Source of the DNA: Cecembia calidifontis
GTDB lineage: Bacteria; Bacteroidota; Bacteroidia; Cytophagales; Cyclobacteriaceae
DNA: 64,000 bases
Reading direction: 5' to 3'
Assembly: GCF_004216715.1 (NCBI RefSeq)
Contig: NZ_SGXG01000001.1
Span: forward strand, 1 to 64,000
The first letter of the stretch is position 1; each line of letters starts with the position of its first letter. The notes beneath the pieces were generated by a model. It saw nothing but the letters and a program-made list of their open reading frames with translations. It had not been told where the DNA came from and searched no databases. A program made the translations under genes and the position numbers. Below, in pieces: positions 51,108-60,688 of this stretch.

Positions 51108-52129
51108 AATCAGCAAAACATTACCTTTGGTGTATCTGTCTTTTTTGCCATCTGATTTTTCAATCTTCCTGCGAAAACCACAAGGAATCATTTCATGATA
51201 TTGAGCAAACATTAAAGATTGAAAAAATCAGAAACCCCAATGAACTGCTTATGTCTTTTCATCAAGATGCTATTTTTGTCCTCCACAACTTCCGTACACA
51301 GCTGGATATATATAAGGAGAACAAATTGGATTCAGCCATTCAGCTGGTCGAGATGAAGGAAACTTATGCAGGATTTGAAATCAAGGGGCAATATGTTTCC
51401 AAATTAAATTATTTCGACTCGGAGACTCTTGCGATTCTAAAAATATCTCCGAATGAATTTCATTTTATCGACACTGAAAACCCCTATAATGTCAAGGTAT
51501 TAACCATAGACATTCCCTCTACCGAATTCATTTCAGATTTTACCAAGTTCGATAATAACCACCTTATCATAACCACTTTTGTATTCGAAAAACTAAATCA
51601 ATCCAAAACTTATTTATACAATATCAAGACCCAAACTTCAAAGCTCCTGTTTGAAGAAACCTTGGAACATCCTGTTGCAGAATTTGTCCAAGTGCTTGTA
51701 GAAGGCGACAAATTCCACCTTTTAAATCCATATTATCAACTTCTACTCACTATTGATAAAAAAGGGAAATTGATTTCGAAAAGAAAATTTTCAGTACCTG
51801 AAGAAATCAACTATAATTTCACGGAAAACAAGCGGTATGCCACAATGGAGGAATACGCTAAAGCAGAGGTTGATCTACAAGAATACACCAGAGTAATGGA
51901 TTTCACACTTTACAATGATCAGCTTTTATTAATTGTAACACAGCATTCAGACAGGAAAACATTAAGCCGACATTTGATAAAATGTGCTCTTGATGATACT
52001 CCTACAGCAGTATTAATTGATATCCAGCATATGCCCGTTCATTTTGGGCCAAACAACCATTTATTTAATTATTTTGAAAAAGACAGTTTACAATACATAG
52101 AAATCACACCACTAAGTTCAGTCTTTTAA
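51104..52129 (+). CDS. Second propeller-like lipoprotein of the peptide 3 unit
   Basis: A 341-residue lipoprotein (lipobox QSSC at about residue 23; the signal region also carries three further Cys). Repeated blocks such as QLDIYKENKLDSAIQLVEM, EFHFIDTENPYNVKVLTI and KTYLYNIKTQTSKLLFEE suggest a beta-propeller. I could not name the family. It overlaps the Cys-pair lipoprotein by four bases and closes the unit. Having two propellers plus a CxxC protein behind one peptide distinguishes this locus from the peptide 2 unit. Confidence 0.7.
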   Translation: MKSAKHYLWCICLFCHLIFQSSCENHKESFHDIEQTLKIEKIRNPNELLMSFHQDAIFVLHNFRTQLDIYKENKLDSAIQLVEMKETYAGFEIKGQYVSKLNYFDSETLAILKISPNEFHFIDTENPYNVKVLTIDIPSTEFISDFTKFDNNHLIITTFVFEKLNQSKTYLYNIKTQTSKLLFEETLEHPVAEFVQVLVEGDKFHLLNPYYQLLLTIDKKGKLISKRKFSVPEEINYNFTENKRYATMEEYAKAEVDLQEYTRVMDFTLYNDQLLLIVTQHSDRKTLSRHLIKCALDDTPTAVLIDIQHMPVHFGPNNHLFNYFEKDSLQYIEITPLSSVF

Positions 52130-52202
52130 TAAATTCAAATGGAATGAATTCAAGTCCTTACAAAAGTTTTCTGGAAAAGCTATTATTTCTGTATCTTCCG
52201 AT

Positions 52203-52862
52203 ATGAAATTTCGCTTCACCTTCCTGATTTTACTTTTAGCTTTGGAAAGCTCCGCACAAAGTCTTTTTAATGGAAAAGACCTTAGCGGTTGGTATATGGA
52301 TGTACCCGAACTTGATAAAGACGCTTCCTTGAGGAAGCCTTTTATCGTACGGGAAGGGATGTTGGTAAGTCTTGGGACACCATTAGGACACCTGATTACG
52401 GAAAAAGAATTTGAAAATTACCGCTTGGAAGTAGAATACCGCTTTCCGGGAGCGCCTGGGAATTGTGGCGTTTTGGTTCATGCTTCTTCCCACCGATTCC
52501 TCTATGACATGTTTCCCAAATCCATAGAAGTACAGATGATGCATGAAAATGCCGGAGATTTTTGGGTAATCGGAGAAGATATCCAAGTTCCTGAGATGGA
52601 AGCCCGAAGAGGTCCAAGGGAGAACTGGGGAGTAACTGAAGGAAAAGGACGGCGAATTCTTAACCTCACTGACGGCTCAGAAAAACCTTTGGGAGAATGG
52701 AACCGTATGCTGATCGAATGCCAAGGAGATGAGGTCAAAGTATGGGTAAATGGCGACCTGGTCAACCATGGTTTTGGAGCCACCGCCAGCAAAGGCAAAA
52801 TCGCCATTCAGGCCGAAGGGGCAGAAGTGGAGTTTAGGAAGCTGGAACTGACAAAACTTTAA
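52203..52862 (+). CDS. DUF1080 (3-keto-disaccharide hydrolase-like) exported protein
   Basis: A 219-residue protein with a signal peptide (FTFLILLLALESSAQ) and a single concanavalin-like beta-sandwich domain. It opens with the hallmark LFNGKDLSGWYM and contains YRLEVEYRFPGAPGNCGVLVH, EVQMMHENAGDFWVIG and EWNRMLIECQGDEVKVWVNG. DUF1080 proteins are often linked to cleavage of keto-glycosides; the substrate here is unknown. It is monocistronic and followed by a long palindrome. Confidence 0.88.
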   Translation: MKFRFTFLILLLALESSAQSLFNGKDLSGWYMDVPELDKDASLRKPFIVREGMLVSLGTPLGHLITEKEFENYRLEVEYRFPGAPGNCGVLVHASSHRFLYDMFPKSIEVQMMHENAGDFWVIGEDIQVPEMEARRGPRENWGVTEGKGRRILNLTDGSEKPLGEWNRMLIECQGDEVKVWVNGDLVNHGFGATASKGKIAIQAEGAEVEFRKLELTKL

Positions 52863-52865
52863 AAT

Positions 52866-52932
52866 GCCACAAAGGCACCAAGTCACAAAGATCCGAAAAG
52901 AAAAGACCTTAGTACCTTAGTGTCTTTGTGGC
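52866..52932. repeat. Intergenic palindrome (GCCACAAAG type)
   Basis: GCCACAAAGGCACCAAG at 52866 and CTTAGTGTCTTTGTGGC at 52916-52932 pair at 15 of 17 positions. It begins four bases after the DUF1080 stop and could end transcription. Similar GCCACAAAG palindromes are scattered through many Bacteroidota genomes (from memory). Confidence 0.75.
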
Positions 52933-52966
52933 AAAAATATTGGCTTTTCTTAATCAAATCAAAATC

Positions 52967-53358
52967 AACCACAAAAGTCAGAACTGCCATACTACCTAAA
53001 GCCTTGACAACAACCTTTCTTTTGTTTCCTTTTGTCACTGTTGTGGTTCAATAAAATCCAATGATTGATGGCTTTCCCTTTGATCTTCAGCCACAACTCT
53101 AATTGAAATTTTAACCACAAAAGCCCACAAAAGTCACAATAGCCAAAATATCCAAAGCATTAAAACAACATTTCTTTTGTTTCCTTTTGTCTCTGTTGTG
53201 GTTCAATAAAATCCAATGATTGATGGCTTTCCCTTTGATCTTCAGCCACAACTCTAATTGAAATTTTAACCGCAAAAGCCCACAAAAGTCACAATAGCCA
53301 AAATATCCAAAGCATTAAAACAACATTTCTTTTGTCCCCTTTTCTCACTGTTGTGGTT
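52967..53358. repeat. 155 bp tandem repeat with three imperfect palindromes
   Basis: Bases 53049-53203 and 53204-53358 are near-identical 155-base units (about five differences). A shorter, more divergent unit precedes them at 52967-53048. Each contains AACCACAA (AACCGCAA in the last) and TTGTGGTT in inverted arrangement, 70-90 bases apart, with CAAAAG / CTTTTG inside, so each can fold into one long stem. The last unit touches the stop codon of the SprA-like gene. No gene in the stretch. Confidence 0.9.
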
Positions 53359-56300
53359 CAAAACAATGCCGTCACCTGCATCCTTCCGATATGCACCAGT
53401 CTGCCCAAACCCTCAGAGTTTCTTCCCTCATACACCATATTCATCTGTAATCCCTCCCCGATTTTTTGCAGCCAATTCAACGACCAGGTCACATTGTTCC
53501 CAGTAGTCAAAGCCTGTAACATCTCATATCCAGTAGGGGTATTGGCCTGTCCGTTATAATCAATATAGATGTACCTGAAGTTGGCATTGATCGTGGTTTT
53601 TATGGCCTTGGCAAACCTAAAGTCAAGACCAGCTTGGTGGATCATTGCTTTTTCATCAAACTCTGTATTGGCCTGATTCACTTTGTCCATATACTGGTAC
53701 ATGATGGTTGTCCTAAAAACATTGCTGGGCTGATAAGCGAATTCGGGACCATACCCATATTGCTGAATGGAATAATTGCGGTTGTCCAAAAAATCTGAAT
53801 CGGCAATTCTCCTGCCCGATTGCCCTATCAAGCGTAAATTGAGATTTGGATTGATATTGTAACGCGTATTCAAGCGCCAATCCTTTTGTAACAAATCATC
53901 AAATCCTCCGGCCAGCAGTTGTTTGTTTTGACTGTCAAAAACTGACACATCAAAACCATACTTGGCAGAAGAACGGTTAAAGAAGAAAGAAGAACGGATC
54001 ACCTGCCTGACCGAAATCAAGTCCTCATCCGCGAATCCCCCCACAAAAGGGTTGATCCTGTCCCAAAATTCATTGGAAGTAATCTTCTTCTCAATACTCA
54101 GGCTTGTAGTATTGGAAAATTTCTGCAGAAACTGCTTCATCCCCCCTTCTTTTCTCCAGGAATCAGGAAATCTGGCATTGAGGCGATAATTAAAAATGGT
54201 TGTATAGGCCTGTACAAACTCAGTGGTAGGCACAAATACCTTTATAAAATTTTTCTCTTCCGGATTGAAGGCCAGGTAAAACTCATTCAACTGCTGAATC
54301 CCATCTCCATTGTCATCTCTCCAGGTATGGGTACCCTCTCCTGTAGGAACTGGAAGGAAGACAAACTCCCTGCGGAATTCCCTGCCATTGCCCAAGGCAT
54401 AGCTGAGTTCGTTCCTTATTGCTCCCTTAGCCATTGTTCCCAAGTAATCCACCTTTCCCAAAACAGTGGTTTCTTTTTCTCCATCCAGCCTCAAAAATTC
54501 CAGTTCCCGGTAAGTAAAACTTGCGCTAAGGTCATGCCCTTTGAACCTCCTCTTCAATCCAAACATGGTCTGAAATGCTTCTGTATCAGGAGCCAAAATA
54601 CCATTCACAGGAAAAAGATCTTCCCTAACTGAAGCATTGATAAAAAAAGAATAAGGCAAAGTATCGTTACTGTTAAGATAGGCCATATGCTCCACAAAGT
54701 TCATGGCGGTACTCACCACAGAATCCGTTTCCATGTTTCTGACCGCATTTCTATCGAGCATTAGCCGGTAACCGGGAACCAAAATTTTGGATCTATACTG
54801 AAAATCTCCGGTATATCTGAACCAATCGGAGTTGAGATTCCGGACATCTGAATCCAGCACAAAAAGCTCATTTTTAAGAAAAAACCTTCTTCCCAATTGC
54901 TGGTTGAATTTGGCCATATGCTGGGTTCCGGACTGAATGGCTCCACGGTTCCTAAAATTAAAGCGATAGCTCAATTCATTATGCTGGTCCTTCATGAACC
55001 CGAAACCGGCATTAAAGATCCGCTCATGTCCAGCTTCCAGCATATCCTCTCTGCTCAAGCTCCAGTCCCGGTCAAATTCTATATACCGTAACCGGTCAAT
55101 GAAGCTGAAATTATCCGAGTTATATTCAAATTCCGTCAGGGCATTGAAGCGGTAACCCTTTAACTTTTCCAAGGGTCTATTTTCTGAAACAAAGCCTGAC
55201 TTGATACCAAAGCCATTGTTGGTTTCATTATCAATTTCAGAAAACAGGTTTTGGTCCACGTTGGAGAAAGCCATTTCTGTATAAACCTGCTCAAATGAAC
55301 TGAGCCTTACCCTGGCGCCCGTAGTGAACATCTGTTTTTTATTGGGAGCTGGAAGAGGGGATAAGATGGAATAATTCCCTTGGGGCACACCATTGACCCT
55401 AGGTCTGAACACAAATACCGGCCCATTGGCCAATTGCCGGTCCCTCACATAATCCCCATTACCTTGTCCAACTTCCGAGAATCCGATGGCAAAATGGGTC
55501 TGCTCTGGATCAGTTGAATATTCATAAAAAACTATGGGATTGCCTTGATCATCTACATCCAGTACCCTCCTGTACAATACACGGTTTGGATCAAAAGCTA
55601 CAGAATCCACCCTTGGAACGGCAGCTGACTCTAAGTCATTCCCGACGGAGGCCAGCAGTCTTTTATCCGCATCGCTGAGTTCAAAAAAAAGCGGGCGGTT
55701 TCGGTTATCCATTTCCCTGTAAAAATTCATATACAAAGCAACCTTATCTGTTTCCTGAATATGGTTAGTTGTCAGGATAGACCGGGTAAAATTCCTTTCG
55801 GCATATTCATAATCTATCCTTATACGGGTATATTGGGTAATCAATACATTAGGGGTAAAAGTGATTTCCCCTTGGTTATAGTCTATGACATAATCGTAAT
55901 TAAAGCCCCTTTGCAGCTGCTTACCATCTAGGAAAACCCTTTCGGAATTGGCCATGATGATCACAAAGCGCTCGTTCTGTGGCCCGGGAATCCGATAAGG
56001 CCCAAGAGTACCCTCAGTAACTTCCAAGTTTATGGAAGCAAATTTACCCTTTGCCACAGAAGCCGCAGCCTGGGTGGAAGCTTTCCATTTATCTCCTATC
56101 GCATATTTAGTCGTCAACTGCGCCCCTTGGACATTTTTATAATGCCGAAGAAACTCTGATTTACGCTGTTGCAATACCACATCCCCCGCTGCCAGGTTAA
56201 ACCGCTCATTGTAAAGCTCCACCAGTACATTATCAAAATCCTGTAATTGTTGGGTATTGCCTTCCGGTTGAAAAGGTACATTTTGATCAGTAATGCTTGC

Positions 56301-56834
56301 CCTGATATTCAGATTCTCCGAAAGCTCACCGTTCATTTGCAGATTCAAAGAGGAATTGACAAATAAATTCTGAGTATTACCGAATGAAATCCCTCTGGTA
56401 AGGTTTCCCGATTTGTTGAGGTTGGTGGACGGGAACAATTCCTCCCTAAAATCAAACAGAGGAGAAGCGGCCATCCTCCTATCTTTGAAATAGGCCATGG
56501 AATCGTAATCTGCCAAGAGGGTTCTTTTCGCCACCCTTTCATGAAAAGCAATCGGTATAGTTCGATAACAGATCAGCAAAGAATCTGGTCTATTAACATC
56601 AGGGAAATGTATCTTTATGATACCCGAACCAAGATGATAGGAAAAATCATATGCTCTTTCCTTGCTATCTGTAATGCGGATGGTTTCTTCCAGAACAGAT
56701 AAAGAATCTAAAATAAAAGTTTGGGCTGCGAGTTCTCCTGAGATTGTTTTACAGGTTTCAGTCTGGGCACTTGCCCATTTACCGAAGCTTGTAAGGCACA
56801 AAAGGAAAATTAAAATGGCACTAACCCTAAGCAT
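53358..56834 (-). CDS. Large SprA-like outer-membrane beta-barrel protein
   Basis: A 1158-residue protein with a signal peptide (ILIFLLCLTSFGKWASAQ). Blocks seen in SprA-related proteins occur: GNLTRGISFGNTQNLFVNSS, LNLQMNGELSENLNIRASITD, GDVVLQQRKSEFLRHYKNV, FNYDYVIDYNQGEITFTPN, and many barrel-type strands to the end. SprA itself is more than twice as long and forms the type IX translocon. This shorter relative is of unknown function. The calcium-site-like DDNGDGIQQLNE occurs near residue 840. It lies after the NtrY-like kinase on the same strand with a 98-base gap. Its stop codon is contained in the last palindromic repeat. Confidence 0.78.
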   Translation of the reverse strand: MLRVSAILIFLLCLTSFGKWASAQTETCKTISGELAAQTFILDSLSVLEETIRITDSKERAYDFSYHLGSGIIKIHFPDVNRPDSLLICYRTIPIAFHERVAKRTLLADYDSMAYFKDRRMAASPLFDFREELFPSTNLNKSGNLTRGISFGNTQNLFVNSSLNLQMNGELSENLNIRASITDQNVPFQPEGNTQQLQDFDNVLVELYNERFNLAAGDVVLQQRKSEFLRHYKNVQGAQLTTKYAIGDKWKASTQAAASVAKGKFASINLEVTEGTLGPYRIPGPQNERFVIIMANSERVFLDGKQLQRGFNYDYVIDYNQGEITFTPNVLITQYTRIRIDYEYAERNFTRSILTTNHIQETDKVALYMNFYREMDNRNRPLFFELSDADKRLLASVGNDLESAAVPRVDSVAFDPNRVLYRRVLDVDDQGNPIVFYEYSTDPEQTHFAIGFSEVGQGNGDYVRDRQLANGPVFVFRPRVNGVPQGNYSILSPLPAPNKKQMFTTGARVRLSSFEQVYTEMAFSNVDQNLFSEIDNETNNGFGIKSGFVSENRPLEKLKGYRFNALTEFEYNSDNFSFIDRLRYIEFDRDWSLSREDMLEAGHERIFNAGFGFMKDQHNELSYRFNFRNRGAIQSGTQHMAKFNQQLGRRFFLKNELFVLDSDVRNLNSDWFRYTGDFQYRSKILVPGYRLMLDRNAVRNMETDSVVSTAMNFVEHMAYLNSNDTLPYSFFINASVREDLFPVNGILAPDTEAFQTMFGLKRRFKGHDLSASFTYRELEFLRLDGEKETTVLGKVDYLGTMAKGAIRNELSYALGNGREFRREFVFLPVPTGEGTHTWRDDNGDGIQQLNEFYLAFNPEEKNFIKVFVPTTEFVQAYTTIFNYRLNARFPDSWRKEGGMKQFLQKFSNTTSLSIEKKITSNEFWDRINPFVGGFADEDLISVRQVIRSSFFFNRSSAKYGFDVSVFDSQNKQLLAGGFDDLLQKDWRLNTRYNINPNLNLRLIGQSGRRIADSDFLDNRNYSIQQYGYGPEFAYQPSNVFRTTIMYQYMDKVNQANTEFDEKAMIHQAGLDFRFAKAIKTTINANFRYIYIDYNGQANTPTGYEMLQALTTGNNVTWSLNWLQKIGEGLQMNMVYEGRNSEGLGRLVHIGRMQVTALF

Positions 56835-56932
56835 ATTCACACACAAAATACATACTAAGGTAAATTTTATGGATGAAGAATTAAAATCAGGGAGTTAGCC
56901 TACAGAAAAATTGAAATCGTATCCTGAAAAAA

Positions 56933-59900
56933 TCAGTTGACCAGATCAAAAGACAAGAAGAAAGAAGTGCCCTTTCCCAATTCCGTTTCAAACCAAATAC
57001 GACCACCGGCAGTTTCAACACCTCTTTTGGCAATCGCAAGGCCAAGCCCAGACCCCTCGGATTTGGTGCTGAAATTTGGAATAAAAATCTTGTCCTTTAA
57101 TTCTTCAGGAATTCCTTTTCCATTGTCCTGGATTTCCAAAATCACTTGCCCTTCCTCTTCTTTGAGACGGACTTTGATCTCAGGTTTATCGGGTTCTTCA
57201 ACAGCCTGTATACCATTGATGATCAGATTGGAAATAACCCTTCCAAACAGATGGTCGTCCCCCATAATCTTAAGCCTGTCCGAGTGGCTCAAATCTTCAA
57301 AGCTGATCGTACCTTTCTCCCTATTTTTGAATAACTCCAATGTATCCTGAACCACCTTTCGGAAATCCATCAATTCATTCTTTGGAAGCGGCATTTTTGC
57401 AAAAGTGGAGAACGATGTAGCTATATCACTTAAGGTGTCTACCTGATGGATCAATGTTTCAATCGGCTTCTTAAGTTTTTTGGGGTCATCTATTTTTCCC
57501 TCTGACTGCAACCTGAGCAGATGTTGCAGGGTCAGTTTCATCGGGGTCAGGGGATTTTTGATCTCATGGGCCACCTGTTTGGCCATCTCTCTCCAGGCAG
57601 ACTCTTTTTCTGTACTGGCCAGGACATTCTTACTGGCCTCCAGTTTGAACAACATGTTATTATACTCATTGACCAAAAGTCCAATTTCATCCTTAGCCGG
57701 CCAATACATAGGCTCGTTATTATCCAGATCCGTAGCTTTAAGTTTTTGGGTCAAAAGCTTGAATGGGAAGGTCAGATTTCTGGAAACAAAATAGGAGACA
57801 AAAAGGAACATGATGAACACCAGCACGAAGATGTTCAGGATGTTACTGAGCACATCTGCGATCAATAAATCCAGCTCACTTTCTGATTCAAAAAACGGAA
57901 TGGCCACAATAGCTTTTATTTCCTGTCCATCCGTGGACCTTACCGCTGCATATACCGTCTTATAATTCAATGAGCCTACCCTTTCCTGTAAAAGCACCAG
58001 GTTGTTTTGACCTTCCACTACCTCCACAATGGCCATGGGGTTAATGTATTTGGTGAGGATGCGTTTATCAAAAATATTGGGCTGAGAACTTGCCTTAAGA
58101 TATCCTTCCTTCTCATAGACATTGATTTCCAGATTGGTCGTCCCGGACAGACTATTGACAGCTTCAAAGAAATCATCCCTATCTGCTACACCGGCCAGTT
58201 GTTTTTCCATAATGGCAGCGAGGTTATCTTTAATCAAAGTCGCCTTCTGAAAATACTGCCTGTGAAGCTCTTCCTGATAAGAATTGGTCAAAAGCCCTAA
58301 AATAATTGCGGATATGATCAGAATAGGGAAAAAGAAAGCAAAATTCAGGTACATCTGCAACTTAGTGGCATAATTGAATTCGAAGGTTTTCAGTCCCCTG
58401 ATCAACGCATACACCAACAGACTGACTAAAGTCAGCAGAATAAAGGAAAGGAAAAACAAGGAAATATCTGCCAGGATGTAATAAACAGGATAAAGAGGGG
58501 AAGATACTATGATGACTTTGTCCTCATTTTTCACCCCTAAATGGTGGTATTTTTTCCTGTAAATTCCGGACTTATATAGTCCGGGAAGATCAAGCAATTC
58601 ATAAAAATCAGCTGCCCGATAATTAAAAACCCCCACAGCATATTGAAGCACCCCATCCTGAAAAAGTGCATAATTATAATTTTTGTCATTCAGTGTGGCA
58701 AGATAATTCCTATCCATGAGAAGCTTGGGAAATACCGCTCCCGGAAGAATTCTGAGTTGCTTCAATTCCAAATAAACAGTACCTATAAATACGTCATCCT
58801 TATAGAGCGGGATAAAAGCAAAGTACTGGTTACTGGCACCTTCCTCATTCCCTTTAATAAAATAAAGGTCCCTTACAGAGGTAGCATAATCACTTTTAAC
58901 ATAACTGAACCGCACAGACTCCAGGTTTTCCTCATCATTTCTTATCAAAATATTATCTCCAGCAGCATTGAACACCTTCACCTTAAGTGCATATTGGTCA
59001 AAGTAAGGTGTCATATGAATCCTTCTTATCTTCCGCTCTATGGGTTCCTTGGACTGGAAAGGGTCTGTTATTGCATTTTTAATAAAAAGGTCTTCACGGA
59101 TCCTGTTCATGATATCCGATAGGAAAAACTCAGCCATGACATCATTTTCAATCAATTGCTGGGTACCAAACCTGGTTTTTGACTGCAATTGTTTTTTCAA
59201 ATACACATCATGAACAGCAATGCCCGCAATTATGGCTGTAATCAGACAAGCAAAGAAGAAGGTCAAAAAGGTATTTAATCCCAACTTGAAAATATTCTTA
59301 TGAAGATCGAAGGAGATGATGGAAACAAGAAATATGACATGGGCTAAAAACGCCAAAAGATGGACCCAATTGATCCATGCCAATAAAATAATGATAGGGG
59401 AAGCAAAAATGACAAGTACTTTGAGTGCATAGGTCTTTTCTTCCATACCATGGTTCAGTACCAGACTCAATCCTAAAATCGAGAAAAGCACATAAGCTCC
59501 GGCACCAAAGAAAATGATCAACAAGCTGATTCCTTTCAGGTAATCCATTGAGGGAAGGCTAAGAATATTGAGCTCCCACTGGGAATTGCTCAGGATATCG
59601 ATATACAGCCCATAAAATGCGACCAACAGTAATAGAGCCCCTGTATAAAGCAAGACATAAAAAAACCATTTACTGAATCTTTCCTGTACTTTTTTAAACT
59701 TAAGTAAAAACCCTTCTTTCCTAAATAGCCCCAAAATCATCGCCAGGATTACAGCAAGGCAAATAACGTTAAGCAAGAGATCCCCCAGACTCGGGTTGAA
59801 CCAGGAAGAAGCATACTTGCTGGAGTCGAATAATTCATAATCAAAATAACCCTGAGGAAAGTCAAAAAAGAGCATAAATCCCCTTATAGAAAATAAAGTG

Positions 59901-60634
59901 CCTGCCGTGTACAAAATGGCCAGACTTTCCTTCCCCTTGAACCAGATCGTTTTGACAAATCCATAGCCTAAAATCAAAATGAGCAAAAGGAGAGAAAAGA
60001 AAAAGACCAAAATGGCAATATTATTGGTTTGCTCAATAGGCTGGTATCCCTGTTCAAATTTAATAGAAAACAGGTACTCTCCTTTATCGCTTTCAAGGTC
60101 ATAATACCCCTCCTCTCTACTGGGGGACAAACTCAAAAAGTCATTCCCAAAAAACTTTTTATTAAATCCTGTCTGCAGGAACTCATTCTGAATCTCCCTT
60201 TTGAAGAAAAAAGGATGCAGCTGAACCAGCCAAAACCCTTTTTCATTCCTTGTGAATCTCCTGACTTTGGAAAAATAAATCCCTTGCCTATCCTCATAGT
60301 AATAAGGATTAGCCATACCTCTAACCAGTTCAAAATCTGGGATAAAGGTAAAATCTGACCAATAAATCAACTCCCCATTTTCCCCGAAAATGTAGTAAGG
60401 ATGTTTGGAGCTGATACTCATTTTTGAAAAAGAAATGGGGTCTTCGGGTCGGTTTTGCATCAAAAGATCGATAAAATCCTGATCAAATTCCTGAAGGATT
60501 TGATTGACCTTTTGATTGACTGATAAAAAGTATTTGTCAGAACTACCCTGCCCACTAATAAAAAAGTTGAGGGCAAGCAATAAGCCAATCCCCAAAACTG
60601 CCAATAGAAGGATAGTTCTTTTTCTCTTTAACAT
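56933..60634 (-). CDS. Very large NtrY-like membrane sensor histidine kinase
   Basis: A 1233-residue kinase. One N-terminal helix (LLLAVLGIGLLLALNFFIS), a periplasmic loop, a cluster of about eight helices between roughly 210 and 470, a second periplasmic domain, further helices near 725, 780 and 930, then a HAMP-like linker (LTQKLKATDLDNNEPMYW), HisKA (AHEIKNPLTPMKLTLQHL) and HATPase (NLIINGIQAVEEP, IQDNGKGIPEELKDKIF, GSGLGLAIAKRGVE). H-box and linker place it near NtrY. No NtrX-like response regulator is adjacent. The ATG at 60634 gives MLKRKRTILLLAV. Confidence 0.9.
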   Translation of the reverse strand: MLKRKRTILLLAVLGIGLLLALNFFISGQGSSDKYFLSVNQKVNQILQEFDQDFIDLLMQNRPEDPISFSKMSISSKHPYYIFGENGELIYWSDFTFIPDFELVRGMANPYYYEDRQGIYFSKVRRFTRNEKGFWLVQLHPFFFKREIQNEFLQTGFNKKFFGNDFLSLSPSREEGYYDLESDKGEYLFSIKFEQGYQPIEQTNNIAILVFFFSLLLLILILGYGFVKTIWFKGKESLAILYTAGTLFSIRGFMLFFDFPQGYFDYELFDSSKYASSWFNPSLGDLLLNVICLAVILAMILGLFRKEGFLLKFKKVQERFSKWFFYVLLYTGALLLLVAFYGLYIDILSNSQWELNILSLPSMDYLKGISLLIIFFGAGAYVLFSILGLSLVLNHGMEEKTYALKVLVIFASPIIILLAWINWVHLLAFLAHVIFLVSIISFDLHKNIFKLGLNTFLTFFFACLITAIIAGIAVHDVYLKKQLQSKTRFGTQQLIENDVMAEFFLSDIMNRIREDLFIKNAITDPFQSKEPIERKIRRIHMTPYFDQYALKVKVFNAAGDNILIRNDEENLESVRFSYVKSDYATSVRDLYFIKGNEEGASNQYFAFIPLYKDDVFIGTVYLELKQLRILPGAVFPKLLMDRNYLATLNDKNYNYALFQDGVLQYAVGVFNYRAADFYELLDLPGLYKSGIYRKKYHHLGVKNEDKVIIVSSPLYPVYYILADISLFFLSFILLTLVSLLVYALIRGLKTFEFNYATKLQMYLNFAFFFPILIISAIILGLLTNSYQEELHRQYFQKATLIKDNLAAIMEKQLAGVADRDDFFEAVNSLSGTTNLEINVYEKEGYLKASSQPNIFDKRILTKYINPMAIVEVVEGQNNLVLLQERVGSLNYKTVYAAVRSTDGQEIKAIVAIPFFESESELDLLIADVLSNILNIFVLVFIMFLFVSYFVSRNLTFPFKLLTQKLKATDLDNNEPMYWPAKDEIGLLVNEYNNMLFKLEASKNVLASTEKESAWREMAKQVAHEIKNPLTPMKLTLQHLLRLQSEGKIDDPKKLKKPIETLIHQVDTLSDIATSFSTFAKMPLPKNELMDFRKVVQDTLELFKNREKGTISFEDLSHSDRLKIMGDDHLFGRVISNLIINGIQAVEEPDKPEIKVRLKEEEGQVILEIQDNGKGIPEELKDKIFIPNFSTKSEGSGLGLAIAKRGVETAGGRIWFETELGKGTSFFLSFDLVN

Positions 60635-60649
60635 AGGAAGGATAAAAGT

Positions 60650-60679
60650 AAAAAAGCAAAGTTGGATAACCAACTTTGC
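60650..60679 (-). terminator. Terminator of the cytochrome oxidase cluster
   Basis: GCAAAGTTGG / CCAACTTTGC, ten pairs with a 4-base loop, followed on the minus strand by T5 and further T. Ten bases after the small membrane protein gene. Confidence 0.9.
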
Positions 60680-60688
60680 CTTCTTTTA

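Noticed and set aside
35000..52000. Prophage or integrative element
   Set aside because: No integrase, phage structural genes, conjugation genes or attachment repeats at a tRNA; only insertion sequences and envelope genes.
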